Notes: generated by a model not told the origin, from the sequence alone. A stretch of DNA of 19,274 nt from Candidatus Pacearchaeota archaeon (GCA_023228245.1 JALOBN010000045.1:1-19274); one strand, 5' to 3'; shown: positions 6,971-14,283, counted from the stretch's first letter. A program made the numbers and translations.

Positions 6971-7477
6971 CTAAAACGGATCAGAATATTCAGAATCGAT
7001 TTCAGTGAGTCGCCAACTTTCGGGATAATTGGTGTGGTCTCGGACCCTAATCAATCCATCCGAATCCTGCAAGGCAGCAATTGCGCCGCTATCCGCCAAC
7101 GGTAAAGCATCCAGGATGGCTTGATAGGCTTTCATGTAGCCGGATTGGCCATCTCGGGAGACGGAATAGCCATCAAATGATACGCTTTTGGCGAATATAT
7201 CAGGGTCTTTCTGCTCGTAGTAGGCCGCTATCAGGTAGGCTAAGGCTTTCTCTGACTGGCTATCCGTGGCCGTCTTGCCCACCTTATCCAAGTCGCTTGC
7301 AAGTTGATCTACCGCATAGGCTTTTAGGACGGTATAGGCTGCCTGAGTTCTGGAAGCAGTTGAATACAAAATGTTTGCCGTGGTATTAGTTCCAGCAGTT
7401 GCCTCCGCGCTGGTTTGGACAGAGAAGGCGGTAAAGGACTGGATGGCCAGCATAATGTTAGCATCACTCAATGTCAT
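6971..7477 (-). CDS. Head-tail connector-like protein, 168 aa
   Basis: The ATG is one base past the portal stop (TGAGATG), so it is coupled to the portal gene, the usual place for connector or adaptor proteins. The N-terminal 110 residues look helical (DANIMLAIQSFTAF, RTQAAYTVLKAYAVDQLASD, SEKALAYLIAAYYEQKD), resembling the small helical fold of gp6-like adaptors, and the C-terminal part is a charged extension. Assignment is by position and helical pattern; sequence family not recognised. Confidence 0.65.
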   Translation of the reverse strand: MTLSDANIMLAIQSFTAFSVQTSAEATAGTNTTANILYSTASRTQAAYTVLKAYAVDQLASDLDKVGKTATDSQSEKALAYLIAAYYEQKDPDIFAKSVSFDGYSVSRDGQSGYMKAYQAILDALPLADSGAIAALQDSDGLIRVRDHTNYPESWRLTEIDSEYSDPF

Positions 7478-7478
7478 C

Positions 7479-8846
7479 TCATAGCCCCATCGGATTATTA
7501 GCGGCTTTCTCTTTCATTTCGGCCTGCTCTTCTTCTGCCAGTGGTTGCCAGCCCATTTCCTGGATCGCCCGGTTCAATGGGAGCATTCCCAACGAGAACG
7601 CCTGCACTATGACTTTCTGCTTCTCCAGCTTGTTTTCCATCGCAGGATCTTGGTAGGTGAACTCACACGCCCAATCCGTAAACCCATTGGCCTCTAAGAT
7701 CTCAGTATACAGGGCCTCAAAAGGATCGGATATGATCCGTCTCCAGCCACGAACCACCATCATAACAAGTTCCAGGAGAGGCGTTCCCGTGGTGCTGATG
7801 GCCTGCCCATTTTGCTCTATGAAGTCCCTGGGGATGAGGTGCTGCAAGATTTCAGCCTTCAGGTATTCATCGACCGGAACCACATCACCCACATTGCCCA
7901 AATTCGGGAAAATCACTTCATGATCTTGCCCCCATAAGACGCCTACGTTATTATTGCCATAATTCTTGACGAAATCCACCGCGGCGACATAAGCCTTTTC
8001 CCACCGTTTGCCGGTCCCTGTCGGTGTCTCCAAAAGCTTGCCCTGGGCATCTCTGACCTCATTGACCTTGACCACGCACCGCCCTACGCCTTTGTAGTTA
8101 ACATTTTGCATGAAGGCTTTTCGCACAAATTCCAATTGCAGAACGGTTGGCGCTATTCCAGCCAGGTAGCTTTTCCCATCCGGGTAGCGGCTACTTTTGT
8201 CCCTGATATGCAGTATGCGGGCGGTAGGCAGTTGTACCGGCTGTTCACCGTCTTTCTGGGTCTGCCAGTACTGCATTTGCTTGTTCTGAATATCATGTGC
8301 GATACCTTTCAGGACGCGGCCCGGCACATAAGACTGAGTATTGTTGGTGCTTGATGCCTGCTCGGCCAATGAATATGCGTCGATGTATTGCAGCCATTGC
8401 GGAGCATTCCAGCCCATTTCGGTCTTTGGGAATGTATATGTTCCATCGGGCTTGTCTTGGACACCCATCTCGACCAGACCCGAACCAAACCCCATGCAAT
8501 CCAGGCCGGTTTGGGCCATCAGGGTTTCGGTATTATAGGCTTTGTCGAGCTGCCAAAGCCGCTTTCGGACTTCGTTTGATTTATCAGATAGCTTATCGCT
8601 TTCCTGGTCTTCAGGAGTTATGATTTTAATATCGCGACCATTCAGACAGAGCATAAACACTTGCATTAATATGCGATCTACATGGCCTGCTTCCAACACC
8701 TTAAGCAGATTGGTAGCATCCAGCCTGAACTCATATGCCGTGCTGTCATACGGAAATGGCATGCCAGCGGGCGATATGTTAGCGGCATTGGTCTTCAATT
8801 CTGGAGCTATCGCAGCCGCTAGTTTAGTACGTAGTGATTGTAACAT
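7479..8846 (-). CDS. Portal protein, 455 aa
   Basis: The start at MLQSLRTK is chosen because GGAG lies six bases upstream; a frame continuing to 8918 would overlap the terminase gene. It lies directly after the large terminase. The sequence has the features of DUF935/SPP1-type portals: an early helical part, LDCMGFGSGLVEMGVQ, a central segment with LHIRDKSSRYPDGKSYL, then AAVDFVKNYGNNNVGVLWG, PVDEYLKAEILQHLIPRDFIEQNG and a C-terminal helical barrel region ending in an acidic, Glu/Gln-rich tail with EMGWQPLAEEEQAEMKEK. The portal forms the dodecameric ring through which DNA is packaged and ejected. Confidence 0.85.
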   Translation of the reverse strand: MLQSLRTKLAAAIAPELKTNAANISPAGMPFPYDSTAYEFRLDATNLLKVLEAGHVDRILMQVFMLCLNGRDIKIITPEDQESDKLSDKSNEVRKRLWQLDKAYNTETLMAQTGLDCMGFGSGLVEMGVQDKPDGTYTFPKTEMGWNAPQWLQYIDAYSLAEQASSTNNTQSYVPGRVLKGIAHDIQNKQMQYWQTQKDGEQPVQLPTARILHIRDKSSRYPDGKSYLAGIAPTVLQLEFVRKAFMQNVNYKGVGRCVVKVNEVRDAQGKLLETPTGTGKRWEKAYVAAVDFVKNYGNNNVGVLWGQDHEVIFPNLGNVGDVVPVDEYLKAEILQHLIPRDFIEQNGQAISTTGTPLLELVMMVVRGWRRIISDPFEALYTEILEANGFTDWACEFTYQDPAMENKLEKQKVIVQAFSLGMLPLNRAIQEMGWQPLAEEEQAEMKEKAANNPMGL

Positions 8847-8860
8847 GTATAACTCCAAAA

Positions 8861-10177
8861 TTAATATATTCCAGAATAACAAGGTTCGCTTACTGCGCCG
8901 GTGCTGGGCGGTATCCACTCCGATTTATCAGACACATTTCCCATAGCATGAAACGCATATGCTAACGCATCTACAAAATCGTCATGATCGGCAACCGGAA
9001 AGCTTAACAATTCTGACTCAAATGCTTGTGGCAAATCGCGAGAATGATATACCTGTCCGAGTTCATATCGGGCTTCCATTGGCGCAAATCTAGATACCTT
9101 GTCGTTTATGGGCTTGATGCCCCGGACATTGAGCGAAGTCTGCGCCGCTAGCTGCTGGATAAGGGCCTTCTGGTAGGCCACATCTTCAATGCCTATGATC
9201 GTAGGCTTCCACCTGGCCGCCAATTGTTTGATGAAATTTATCTGCTCGGAGAATGATCCCCGGATACGTTGCATATCCAGTACATGCAAATTCCCATCCG
9301 CATCGCGGCCCAAAACGGCACCTGCTGTATAATCGGCAGTCTCTTTTGTGCTAATCGCCAGGTCTACACCGAGTGATATTGTCAGGTTGCTTGGTACATG
9401 GTCTTCATATTTCAGCCAGCTTCTTTGTATCCTTGTGGACCCCGCCGCTATAAACTTGCACTCATATTCTTGTGCAACCCATGCAGATCCTCTCTCTCGT
9501 TTTTCTTCCTCTATGAAAGAAGGGTCTATGCGCGGGCATTTGTCCCAAGGGACTTCTACTTTTTCCCAGCCGGTGCTTTTGGTCCACGTTTCATAGAAAA
9601 ATCCCTGTTCGCCCCGCGGAGTAGACATCAAGACAAGGCGGCCTTTAGATACGGCCAACATGGGCCGAACAGCACCGTATAGATCGCTTGGTATGCCAGC
9701 CGCCTCATCCAGCACCAAGAGAGTTACAGCCGATATGCCCCGGATAGTTTTCTCCGATCCAGGCAAAGCGAGTACCCTGGAGCCATTGGCGAACCTAACA
9801 GATAGTTTGGTATCAGAATCCAGCTTAACACTCTTATCTACCATATCCACGAACTCTGAGAACTTCAGCATGAGTTCTTGTGATTGCCTCAGCGATGGCG
9901 AATCTAAAACTATGGTACTTTTGGGCTTGTGGATGGCTTCCCACAACGCGAGAATTGCCGTGCTTGTGGACTTGCCTGACTGCCTGGAGCAATTCAGGAT
10001 AATCCGCGGTGATCGCGATCTAAGGAACTCCGATTGCCATATGTCGGGCTTGAATCCCAAATAATAGCGAGCAAATATAACAGGATCTTCTTCAGCCATC
10101 TTTGATATCTTTGCTTCTGCCAGCTCTATCGCTTGAAGCTTCATCGATGATATCAAGGAGTCCTTTGAGTTTGCCAT
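8861..10177 (-). CDS. terL: Terminase large subunit, 438 aa
   Basis: This is the ATP-driven packaging motor and nuclease. Walker A is CSRQSGKS (residues 63-70), Walker B LLVLDEAA (153-160) and the coupling motif STPRG (185-189). The C-terminal RNase H-like nuclease has VDLAIS (Asp 272), IGIED (331-332) and HDDFVDALAYA (Asp 400, 403), so all catalytic acids are present. The start at 10177 has GGAAG upstream and overlaps the preceding gene by 86 bases; starts at 10144 or 10099 are possible and would not remove a motif. It is followed 14 bases later by the portal gene. Confidence 0.95.
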   Translation of the reverse strand: MANSKDSLISSMKLQAIELAEAKISKMAEEDPVIFARYYLGFKPDIWQSEFLRSRSPRIILNCSRQSGKSTSTAILALWEAIHKPKSTIVLDSPSLRQSQELMLKFSEFVDMVDKSVKLDSDTKLSVRFANGSRVLALPGSEKTIRGISAVTLLVLDEAAGIPSDLYGAVRPMLAVSKGRLVLMSTPRGEQGFFYETWTKSTGWEKVEVPWDKCPRIDPSFIEEEKRERGSAWVAQEYECKFIAAGSTRIQRSWLKYEDHVPSNLTISLGVDLAISTKETADYTAGAVLGRDADGNLHVLDMQRIRGSFSEQINFIKQLAARWKPTIIGIEDVAYQKALIQQLAAQTSLNVRGIKPINDKVSRFAPMEARYELGQVYHSRDLPQAFESELLSFPVADHDDFVDALAYAFHAMGNVSDKSEWIPPSTGAVSEPCYSGIY

Positions 10178-10598
10178 CCAGATCTTCCGCGGTGAGGTTA
10201 ATGTTTGTGTTGATCGTTGGTTTATCTTCCGGCTTCAGGATGCCCAACGCCTTGGTCGCCGCGTCCCAGCACCCGGATGCATCCCGGTAATCTCTGGAGG
10301 ATTCTGCCTTGCCTTTCGCTTTGGCGGCATTGTCGCGACAGTCCTCATAGATCTCTTTGGCACATCGCATCAGATCCAATTGCTCCTTAGCCCCAACCGT
10401 GAGATGTGCATGCTTTTGGAAACCTGCCATCATATGCCCTTCGTCGCGATGCCTAGTCAGGGTTCCCCGCCCCAAACCGGTCCTTTGCATAATGGCAGAA
10501 ATCGATATCCCATTGACCAGATCCTCATTGACCCGATTGCCCCCCCGATGCGACCGGATGTAATCACATGTCTGGCAGTGTCCCTTTTTTCCTGACAT
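10092..10598 (-). CDS. CxxC-HTH protein in small-terminase position, 168 aa
   Basis: GGAAG lies seven bases before the ATG. Residues 1-55 contain CQTC, a helix-turn-helix (VNGISISAIMQRTGLGRGTLTRH) and a closing H-x4-H, a CC/HH arrangement that could hold a zinc around the HTH. Residues 60-168 are helical, then Thr/Asp-rich with an acidic end. Position right before terL and a DNA-binding N-terminus fit the small terminase subunit, which recognises the packaging site; it could also be a regulator. The N-terminal module is shared with the 65-aa protein encoded just upstream. Confidence 0.7.
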   Translation of the reverse strand: MSGKKGHCQTCDYIRSHRGGNRVNEDLVNGISISAIMQRTGLGRGTLTRHRDEGHMMAGFQKHAHLTVGAKEQLDLMRCAKEIYEDCRDNAAKAKGKAESSRDYRDASGCWDAATKALGILKPEDKPTINTNINLTAEDLDGKLKGLLDIIDEASSDRAGRSKDIKDG

Positions 10599-10761
10599 TT
10601 GGTTTCTTCCAGTGATGCTTATGATGATTGGCTAGGGTCACGTCAGTTCCTACGCCCGGAAACTGCATAGCTATGGATCGATATGAAGCGCCTTCATCTA
10701 GGAGCTGATCGATGCGGTGTGAGGGATAGCGGCGAATGTAGCGGCAGACTTTGCAGAGCAT
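10564..10761 (-). CDS. Small CxxC-HTH-HxH DNA-binding protein, 65 aa
   Basis: The sequence shows C3-x2-C6, a basic YIRRYPSHRIDQLL stretch, an HTH-like GASYRSIAMQFPGVG, and NHHKHHWKK. This order (CxxC, R-x-x-I-D, G-x-S-x-R-x-I-A, then a His cluster) is a known small phage/archaeal DNA-binding module with likely zinc ligands in CxxC and the His pairs. It overlaps the next gene by 35 bases and shares its module with it. There is no SD; the ATG is preceded by TATCCCC and an AT-rich divergent promoter region. It may be the first gene of the packaging operon and could regulate it. Confidence 0.65.
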   Translation of the reverse strand: MLCKVCRYIRRYPSHRIDQLLDEGASYRSIAMQFPGVGTDVTLANHHKHHWKKPNVRKKGTLPDM

Positions 10762-10801
10762 GGGGATAAGTATATATGTATGTATGTAGTATGTATGTAA
10801 T
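10762..10801. promoter_or_regulatory. Divergent promoter region with GTAT repeats
   Basis: This 40-base spacer separates the packaging operon (minus) from the plus-strand island. It holds TATATA (10771-10776), centred 28 bases before the ATG at 10802, with no SD, so the plus gene is probably leaderless. It also holds repeated GTAT/TATG tetramers (TGTATGTATGTAGTATGTATG). On the minus side no good TATA lies at 26 bases from 10761; the same box would start RNA inside that gene, so the minus promoter is unclear. Confidence 0.6.
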
Positions 10802-11422
10802 ATGCAAGTAATCTCAAAGTCCGGCCTGAAATTGGCCCTCGAAATCTCAGGAACTCAGGAAGAGCCCGTTATCATCCTCGAACCAATCCCTGGAAAGCCC
10901 GCCGTAAAAGGCCCTTGCCACATAGCAGCCAGCCAGAAGAGAACTATCCCGGGAGTGCCCGCGAAGGCCGATAGCCTGTTCGTAGAGGCCGCGAAGGGCT
11001 TTCTCCAGATGGATCTCAAGCCCATCTATGAGGCTATAGCAGCCCTGCCTCACAAGGTCTACATGGCCCGGAAGGTCGCAGAGACCAGGAACCTGGATGG
11101 AGACGTTTGCCCCACGTCGGTATGGAAATGGGATACACCAGAATGCTGCATCGTCTCGCCGAAGACAGGCGCGATCATTGGCGGAAAGAGTATGGCTAGG
11201 TTCCTAGATGGGCAGGGCATTACTGAGATCGAGATTTCGAAGGCCGCTCAGATGTGGTCAGAGGTCAATGAGACGCCCGAAAAGCTCCAGAAGAAAGCAG
11301 CAGAATCTGCAAAGTTCGCCGCTATCACTCAACACTGGGCGGACATGGAAGAAATGGAAAACGGCCACGCTCTTTCAGAAGACCGCGACCCAACCAGCAT
11401 GTATCCGAGGGAAGGACAATGA
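10802..11422 (+). CDS. Unknown protein, 206 aa, head of plus-strand operon
   Basis: ATG directly follows a leaderless-type promoter. Residues 1-60 are beta-rich (MQVISKSGLKLALEIS, EPVIILEPIPGKPA) with many Pro/Ala; residues 60-85 look like a helix (SLFVEAAKGFLQMDLKPIYEAIAALPHK); 85-140 include KVAETRNL, two Cys (PECC) and GAIIGGKSMARFLDG; the C-terminal 60 residues are helical and acidic (TPEKLQKKAAESAKFAAITQ). No known domain identified. Its stop overlaps the start of the next gene (ATGA). Being divergent from the late genes it may be regulatory or early; not shown. Confidence 0.75.
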   Translation: MQVISKSGLKLALEISGTQEEPVIILEPIPGKPAVKGPCHIAASQKRTIPGVPAKADSLFVEAAKGFLQMDLKPIYEAIAALPHKVYMARKVAETRNLDGDVCPTSVWKWDTPECCIVSPKTGAIIGGKSMARFLDGQGITEIEISKAAQMWSEVNETPEKLQKKAAESAKFAAITQHWADMEEMENGHALSEDRDPTSMYPREGQ

Positions 11423-11541
11423 AAAAGACATACAAGGTCAACCTATCGCGAGTGCCGGAATTTGCCCGGCCCGCGATACTGAAACAGATTGCCAGAGACG
11501 AAGGAATAGAGATCTCAGACATCGTTGTTGAGGGTGTCTGA
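11419..11541 (+). CDS. Small protein, 40 aa
   Basis: The ATG overlaps the stop of the 206-aa gene (ATGA) with AAGGA just upstream, and the stop is one base before the next ATG. The product (MKKTYKVNLSRVPEFARPAI, then an acidic helix ending in EGISD-like IEISDIVVEGV) has the look of a small beta-alpha protein with a basic start. Such short partners between coupled genes may be antirepressor, toxin-antitoxin or ribbon-helix-helix-like, but there is not enough sequence to decide. Confidence 0.6.
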   Translation: MKKTYKVNLSRVPEFARPAILKQIARDEGIEISDIVVEGV

Positions 11542-11542
11542 G

Positions 11543-11776
11543 ATGGCCTGCCCATATTGCGGAGAAGAGGGGTTCGTCGCGAACCTCCCCCCGGAAGAAT
11601 CGACGTGCCCCAAATGCGGAGCCGTCTTTTACGGCTCCGATAAGCCAGCCAACTTATTGAAGTGCCCTAACAGGCACTGTGGGCGGGCATGGATATACAA
11701 AGGGAAGAAGGCATATCCAGCCTATACGAGCTGTCCGAGTTGCAAGAGCAGCGTGCGGTGTCCGTCAGATCTCTGA
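11543..11776 (+). CDS. Double zinc-ribbon protein, 77 aa
   Basis: GAGGGTG stands six bases before ATG at 11543, which fixes the start; a TTG at 11525 would run back into the previous gene. Four paired-Cys knuckles are visible: CPYC, CPKC, CPNRHC and CPSC, with a further late Cys (RCPSDL). The first and second pairs, and the third and fourth, would each hold one zinc. Such rubredoxin-like ribbons bind nucleic acid or protein. It ends convergently, overlapping the end of the minus-strand 122-aa gene by 12 bases. Confidence 0.8.
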   Translation: MACPYCGEEGFVANLPPEESTCPKCGAVFYGSDKPANLLKCPNRHCGRAWIYKGKKAYPAYTSCPSCKSSVRCPSDL

Positions 11777-12133
11777 CGTGAACAACTTAGACCCCCGCTT
11801 TGATTTGGGGCCCTGCCAAGATTCGTGTAATTGGCGGAGAGCTGCTTTTTCCTTGTCCGAAAATCCGATTACTTTTTTCGGTATTGCGGCACTTAGAGCA
11901 TTTATTTTCTGGATGTAACGATTTCTATCTTGTCTCCATTTTTCCAATGATGCTTCGGTGCGCTCCGCGCCTTGCGGTGAGTGAAAATTATCATACTCCG
12001 CATTGAGTTTATCGCGCAGTGCGCGCATTCCCTCGATGCTATCAGGCAGAGGAGTATCCAATGCACTGCCGCCACCACCACCGCCACCGCCCCCCGGCTT
12101 ACCGCCGCCAGAACCGCCACACACCTTAAGCAC
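11765..12133 (-). CDS. Cys-Gly-rich N-terminus protein B, 122 aa
   Basis: GTG at 12133 follows directly on the TAG of the upstream gene. Residues 1-24 are VLKVCGGSGGGKPG then eight more Gly; the rest is charged and helical, with GMRALRDKLNAEYDNFH and EASLEKWRQDRNRYIQKINAL suggesting a helical hairpin or coiled coil, and a basic end (GPKSKRGSKL). The N-terminus matches that of the neighbour encoded by 12134-12508 (V-x-x-V/I-C-G-G-S-G-G...K...poly-Gly), using different codons, so the match is at protein level. Function unknown; possibly a modified or anchored peptide segment on a small protein. Confidence 0.7.
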   Translation of the reverse strand: MLKVCGGSGGGKPGGGGGGGGGSALDTPLPDSIEGMRALRDKLNAEYDNFHSPQGAERTEASLEKWRQDRNRYIQKINALSAAIPKKVIGFSDKEKAALRQLHESWQGPKSKRGSKLFTSEI

Positions 12134-12508
12134 CTATCCAAACTTCGATCCAGTTCGCTTCAGTTCGCGTTCTGCCGTTGACCTTGCTTCAGATTTCGTC
12201 TTGAAATAGGTCATTTTGCCCCATTGGCTCGCGCTAAGATCGACTTTCCCCTGTGAAACCAACTTCTTTCCCATGCCGGCTGAAAGTTGCCTGCCATCTG
12301 CGTATGTCCATTCACCGTTCTTGACTTGAATTAGCTCGAATCCGTTGGATGTTTTAGTATTCATTTTCACGAACTCGGAACCAACGACGGTGGTATCTAC
12401 TTTTTTAGAAGTTGTCAATGTGGGATCTCCTCCACCGCCGCCGCCTGATTTCCCACCACTGCCGCCGCAAATATCAACCACCCCTCGAATAAGTCGAATC
12501 ATCTTCAT
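12134..12508 (-). CDS. Cys-Gly-rich N-terminus protein A, ~124 aa
   Basis: The frame has ATG at 12508 or 12502 and GTG at 12481; none has a good SD, and all overlap the end of the radical SAM gene. The GTG start gives VVDICGGSGGKSG followed by five Gly, which aligns best with the neighbour's start. The remaining about 95 residues are a compact Lys/Thr-rich domain (KKVDTTVVGSEFVKMN, GFELIQVKNGEWTYADGRQL, KMTYFKTKSEARSTAERELK) with no known family. The overlap with the enzyme gene indicates translation coupling. Confidence 0.65.
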   Translation of the reverse strand: MKMIRLIRGVVDICGGSGGKSGGGGGGDPTLTTSKKVDTTVVGSEFVKMNTKTSNGFELIQVKNGEWTYADGRQLSAGMGKKLVSQGKVDLSASQWGKMTYFKTKSEARSTAERELKRTGSKFG

Positions 12509-13589
12509 GAAAAACAATACCCGGAACCGCCTTAGCCAATCGGCCTTTGTTCCATTCCATTTGAAACTCCTTGTCCCAGGGGCAATCGATGCCAGCCATA
12601 TAGGTAGCATAATCGGTATGATATGTGATCATGTGACCATTCACATAATAGGCCCAAGGAGCCGGTTTAAAGCCCGGCAAACCATCTATGCCACAACATG
12701 ACCGCCAATTACGGCTACCAGTCAGATCATCGCAGGTTAGGCATTCCAGCCCTGTCTCATGGCATAGCACTTCAAGCTGTAAGATCTCTTCTTTTTGCGT
12801 GTCAAGGTTAGCTATCTTGAAATTGTGCCGTTGCTCGTAACCTAAGCAAGATTCTTTGGCATAATCGTAACCTAATGCAGCACGGAACCGCGATGTATCG
12901 CGACCAGCATTGAACAATTTTAGGAAGTTAGCTTGGACGGTCCTAACTCCCGCATCATAAGCAGATGCTAGGAGATATTCAAGGTTGCCACATAGATCAG
13001 GGATATATGGCCAAAGTCTCAGGATTACATGAACACCGGAACCAGATAGCGTTTCCAATGCAGCCATTCGCCTCTTCCAAGACGGTGCTTCAGGTTCTAG
13101 GATGCCCAGCATGGCCTGATCCTCACTTGATATGCTACATTGCACTACCAAGGGCAGGCCGTCGATGGCTTTTAGATAGGGATCTTCTGTTAGGAGGTTA
13201 GGCCACTTGGTAGTTATGATGGTAGGATATTCGAAATCGCGAAGGATGCCTAATGTCTTCAAGGTTATGCGATGCTGCCTTTCCAGTGGTTGCAGCGGGT
13301 CGCTTGCGTGGCCGATCTGGACTGGATATCGCGATTCGATTAACTGTCTTTCCATTGAGTCGCTTGAACCGTAAAACATCCTTTCAATATATCGAATGGG
13401 CGATGGTACTACGTCCTCAAATCTTTGTGATCTGCTCACCCACCGTACTCTTTGGCTGCGCATTGAACAATATAAGCAGCTTCCAGAGCACCCCGAATAC
13501 GGGTTGCACTTCAAAGGCACTGGACATATCAATCTATCTGTCCCATCACAGATGAAAAGTGGCCGTTGGTAGCCGTGTTTGGATTCCAT
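12474..13589 (-). CDS. Radical SAM enzyme, spore-photoproduct-lyase-like, 371 aa
   Basis: Residues 22-41 show CPVPLKCNPYSGCSGSCLYC: the C34-x3-C38-x2-C41 cluster motif in the N-P-Y-x-G-C setting of the SplB/Rv2578c-type radical SAM family, which cleaves SAM to a 5'-deoxyadenosyl radical. A TIM-barrel-like run of strands follows (TIITTKWPNLL, GLPLVVQCSISS, GVHVILRLWPYI, GVRTVQANFLKLF). Near residues 280-305 a second Cys set (CHETGLECLTC ... SCCG) could bind another Fe-S cluster. The substrate is unknown. It starts an operon with two Cys-Gly-rich small proteins. ATG at 13589 has no SD; 40-56 bases upstream is an AT-rich stretch that may hold the promoter. Confidence 0.85.
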   Translation of the reverse strand: MESKHGYQRPLFICDGTDRLICPVPLKCNPYSGCSGSCLYCSMRSQRVRWVSRSQRFEDVVPSPIRYIERMFYGSSDSMERQLIESRYPVQIGHASDPLQPLERQHRITLKTLGILRDFEYPTIITTKWPNLLTEDPYLKAIDGLPLVVQCSISSEDQAMLGILEPEAPSWKRRMAALETLSGSGVHVILRLWPYIPDLCGNLEYLLASAYDAGVRTVQANFLKLFNAGRDTSRFRAALGYDYAKESCLGYEQRHNFKIANLDTQKEEILQLEVLCHETGLECLTCDDLTGSRNWRSCCGIDGLPGFKPAPWAYYVNGHMITYHTDYATYMAGIDCPWDKEFQMEWNKGRLAKAVPGIVFHEDDSTYSRGG

Positions 13590-13950
13590 AGCAACGAAGG
13601 AGAGAACGAGATTTCCGGGTCAAATGCCCAATAATTAATTAGCAAGTCCCCTTGGAATGGATAGGATATTTCGGGGTTACGTTAAAGGTTCGCCCATGCC
13701 GTACTGTAAGGGCCGATGATCTCAAGTAGCATTCGCCCCTCGGCCAACAGGACGATAAGCCTTACATCGATGCAGTCCGTGCAGGGATCAGCTGCAATGA
13801 CGAGGATGCTGCCGTATTGGTTTTTGCCGCCCGGCAGCAGGCGACGAAAGGATGTTATCGACCTTGGATAACAAGAATTAGGCGGCGGTAGGCCGCCTAT
13901 GGCACCATCCGCTTTGTCCCGGACAGGACAGATTAACCTATACAGCCAAC
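13590..13950. other. Largely gene-free region with an orphan open frame
   Basis: I see no gene with a usual start here. It contains the presumed promoter of the radical SAM gene (AT-rich TAATTAATTATT at 13632-13643), two inverted repeats (13808-13814 with 13832-13838, and the hairpin at 13879-13899), and, on the minus strand, a startless open frame described separately. Confidence 0.5.
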
Positions 13951-13954
13951 CTAT
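13682..13954 (-). pseudogene. Startless open frame, possible gene remnant
   Basis: The minus-strand frame is open for 91 codons and ends in TAA at 13682. It has no ATG or GTG until very late. The last half reads like real protein, with alternating strands and charged residues (QYGSILVIAADPCTDCIDV, RLIVLLAEGRMLLEIIGPY) and high G/C in third codon positions. It could be the end of a gene whose start was lost, a gene shifted in frame, or chance. A hairpin lies inside it at 13879-13899. Confidence 0.25.
13879..13899. terminator. 8-bp hairpin, possible terminator
   Basis: TAGGCGGC / GCCGCCTA with a five-base loop, about 52 bases after the TAG of the HTH-like pseudogene on the minus strand. The downstream minus-strand sequence (TAATTCTTGTT) is only moderately T-rich, so termination is possible but not strong. 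Confidence 0.35.
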
Positions 13955-14283
13955 TTATGCCTTTTGCCATTTATTATACGATCAATTTCTTGTATTCTAT
14001 TCAACGTTTTTATTCTGGTTATTTCATGTTTTTCTATTATTTTTTCTACATATGGCAAACGATCCGGGCAGGGACCATTATAACGCTTGCTATAGAACCT
14101 GGATTCAAAAAGGTTGGATAGCGTCATGGTCGATCAGTCAGTGCAATGAAATTTCTTGAAAAATTGCTCTTCCGTGAGATGCCTATATTTCGCCCTGAGA
14201 CCAGATGGATTTAAATTGTTCCCACGTCGTTCATGATCAACCATATTGATACCAGATATTCGATGAAAATCATTTTCTTCCAT
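13951..14283 (-). pseudogene. HTH-like small gene interrupted by one in-frame TGA
   Basis: ATG at 14283 has GAGGT four bases upstream. The frame runs 49 codons (MEENDFHRISGINMVDHERR ... LTEEQFFKKFHCTD), meets TGA at 14136-14134, and continues in the same frame for 60 codons (STMTLSNLFESRFYSKRYNG, PCPDRLPYVEKIIEKHEITR, ending KRHK) to TAG. The two halves read as one basic protein with an HTH-like middle and a C-terminal helix. TGA could derive from CGA (Arg) by one C-to-T change. TGA serves as the normal stop of many coupled genes here, so a disabled gene is more likely than recoding. An ATG three codons later (14127) could still express the second half alone. Confidence 0.5.

Noticed and set aside
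10771..10801. GTATGTATG repeats as an attachment or origin repeat
   Set aside because: Only a few imperfect tetramers in 30 bases, and the spacing to the ATG is fully explained by a promoter.
14134..14136. TGA as selenocysteine or other recoded codon
   Set aside because: TGA is the normal stop of many genes here, no recoding hairpin is evident, and a small HTH protein is not a likely selenoprotein.
13899..14159. Plus-strand 86-aa open frame with many Phe/Leu
   Set aside because: It is antisense to the interrupted HTH-like gene, whose AT-rich Lys/Ile codons give a false hydrophobic stretch on the opposite strand; it has no SD.
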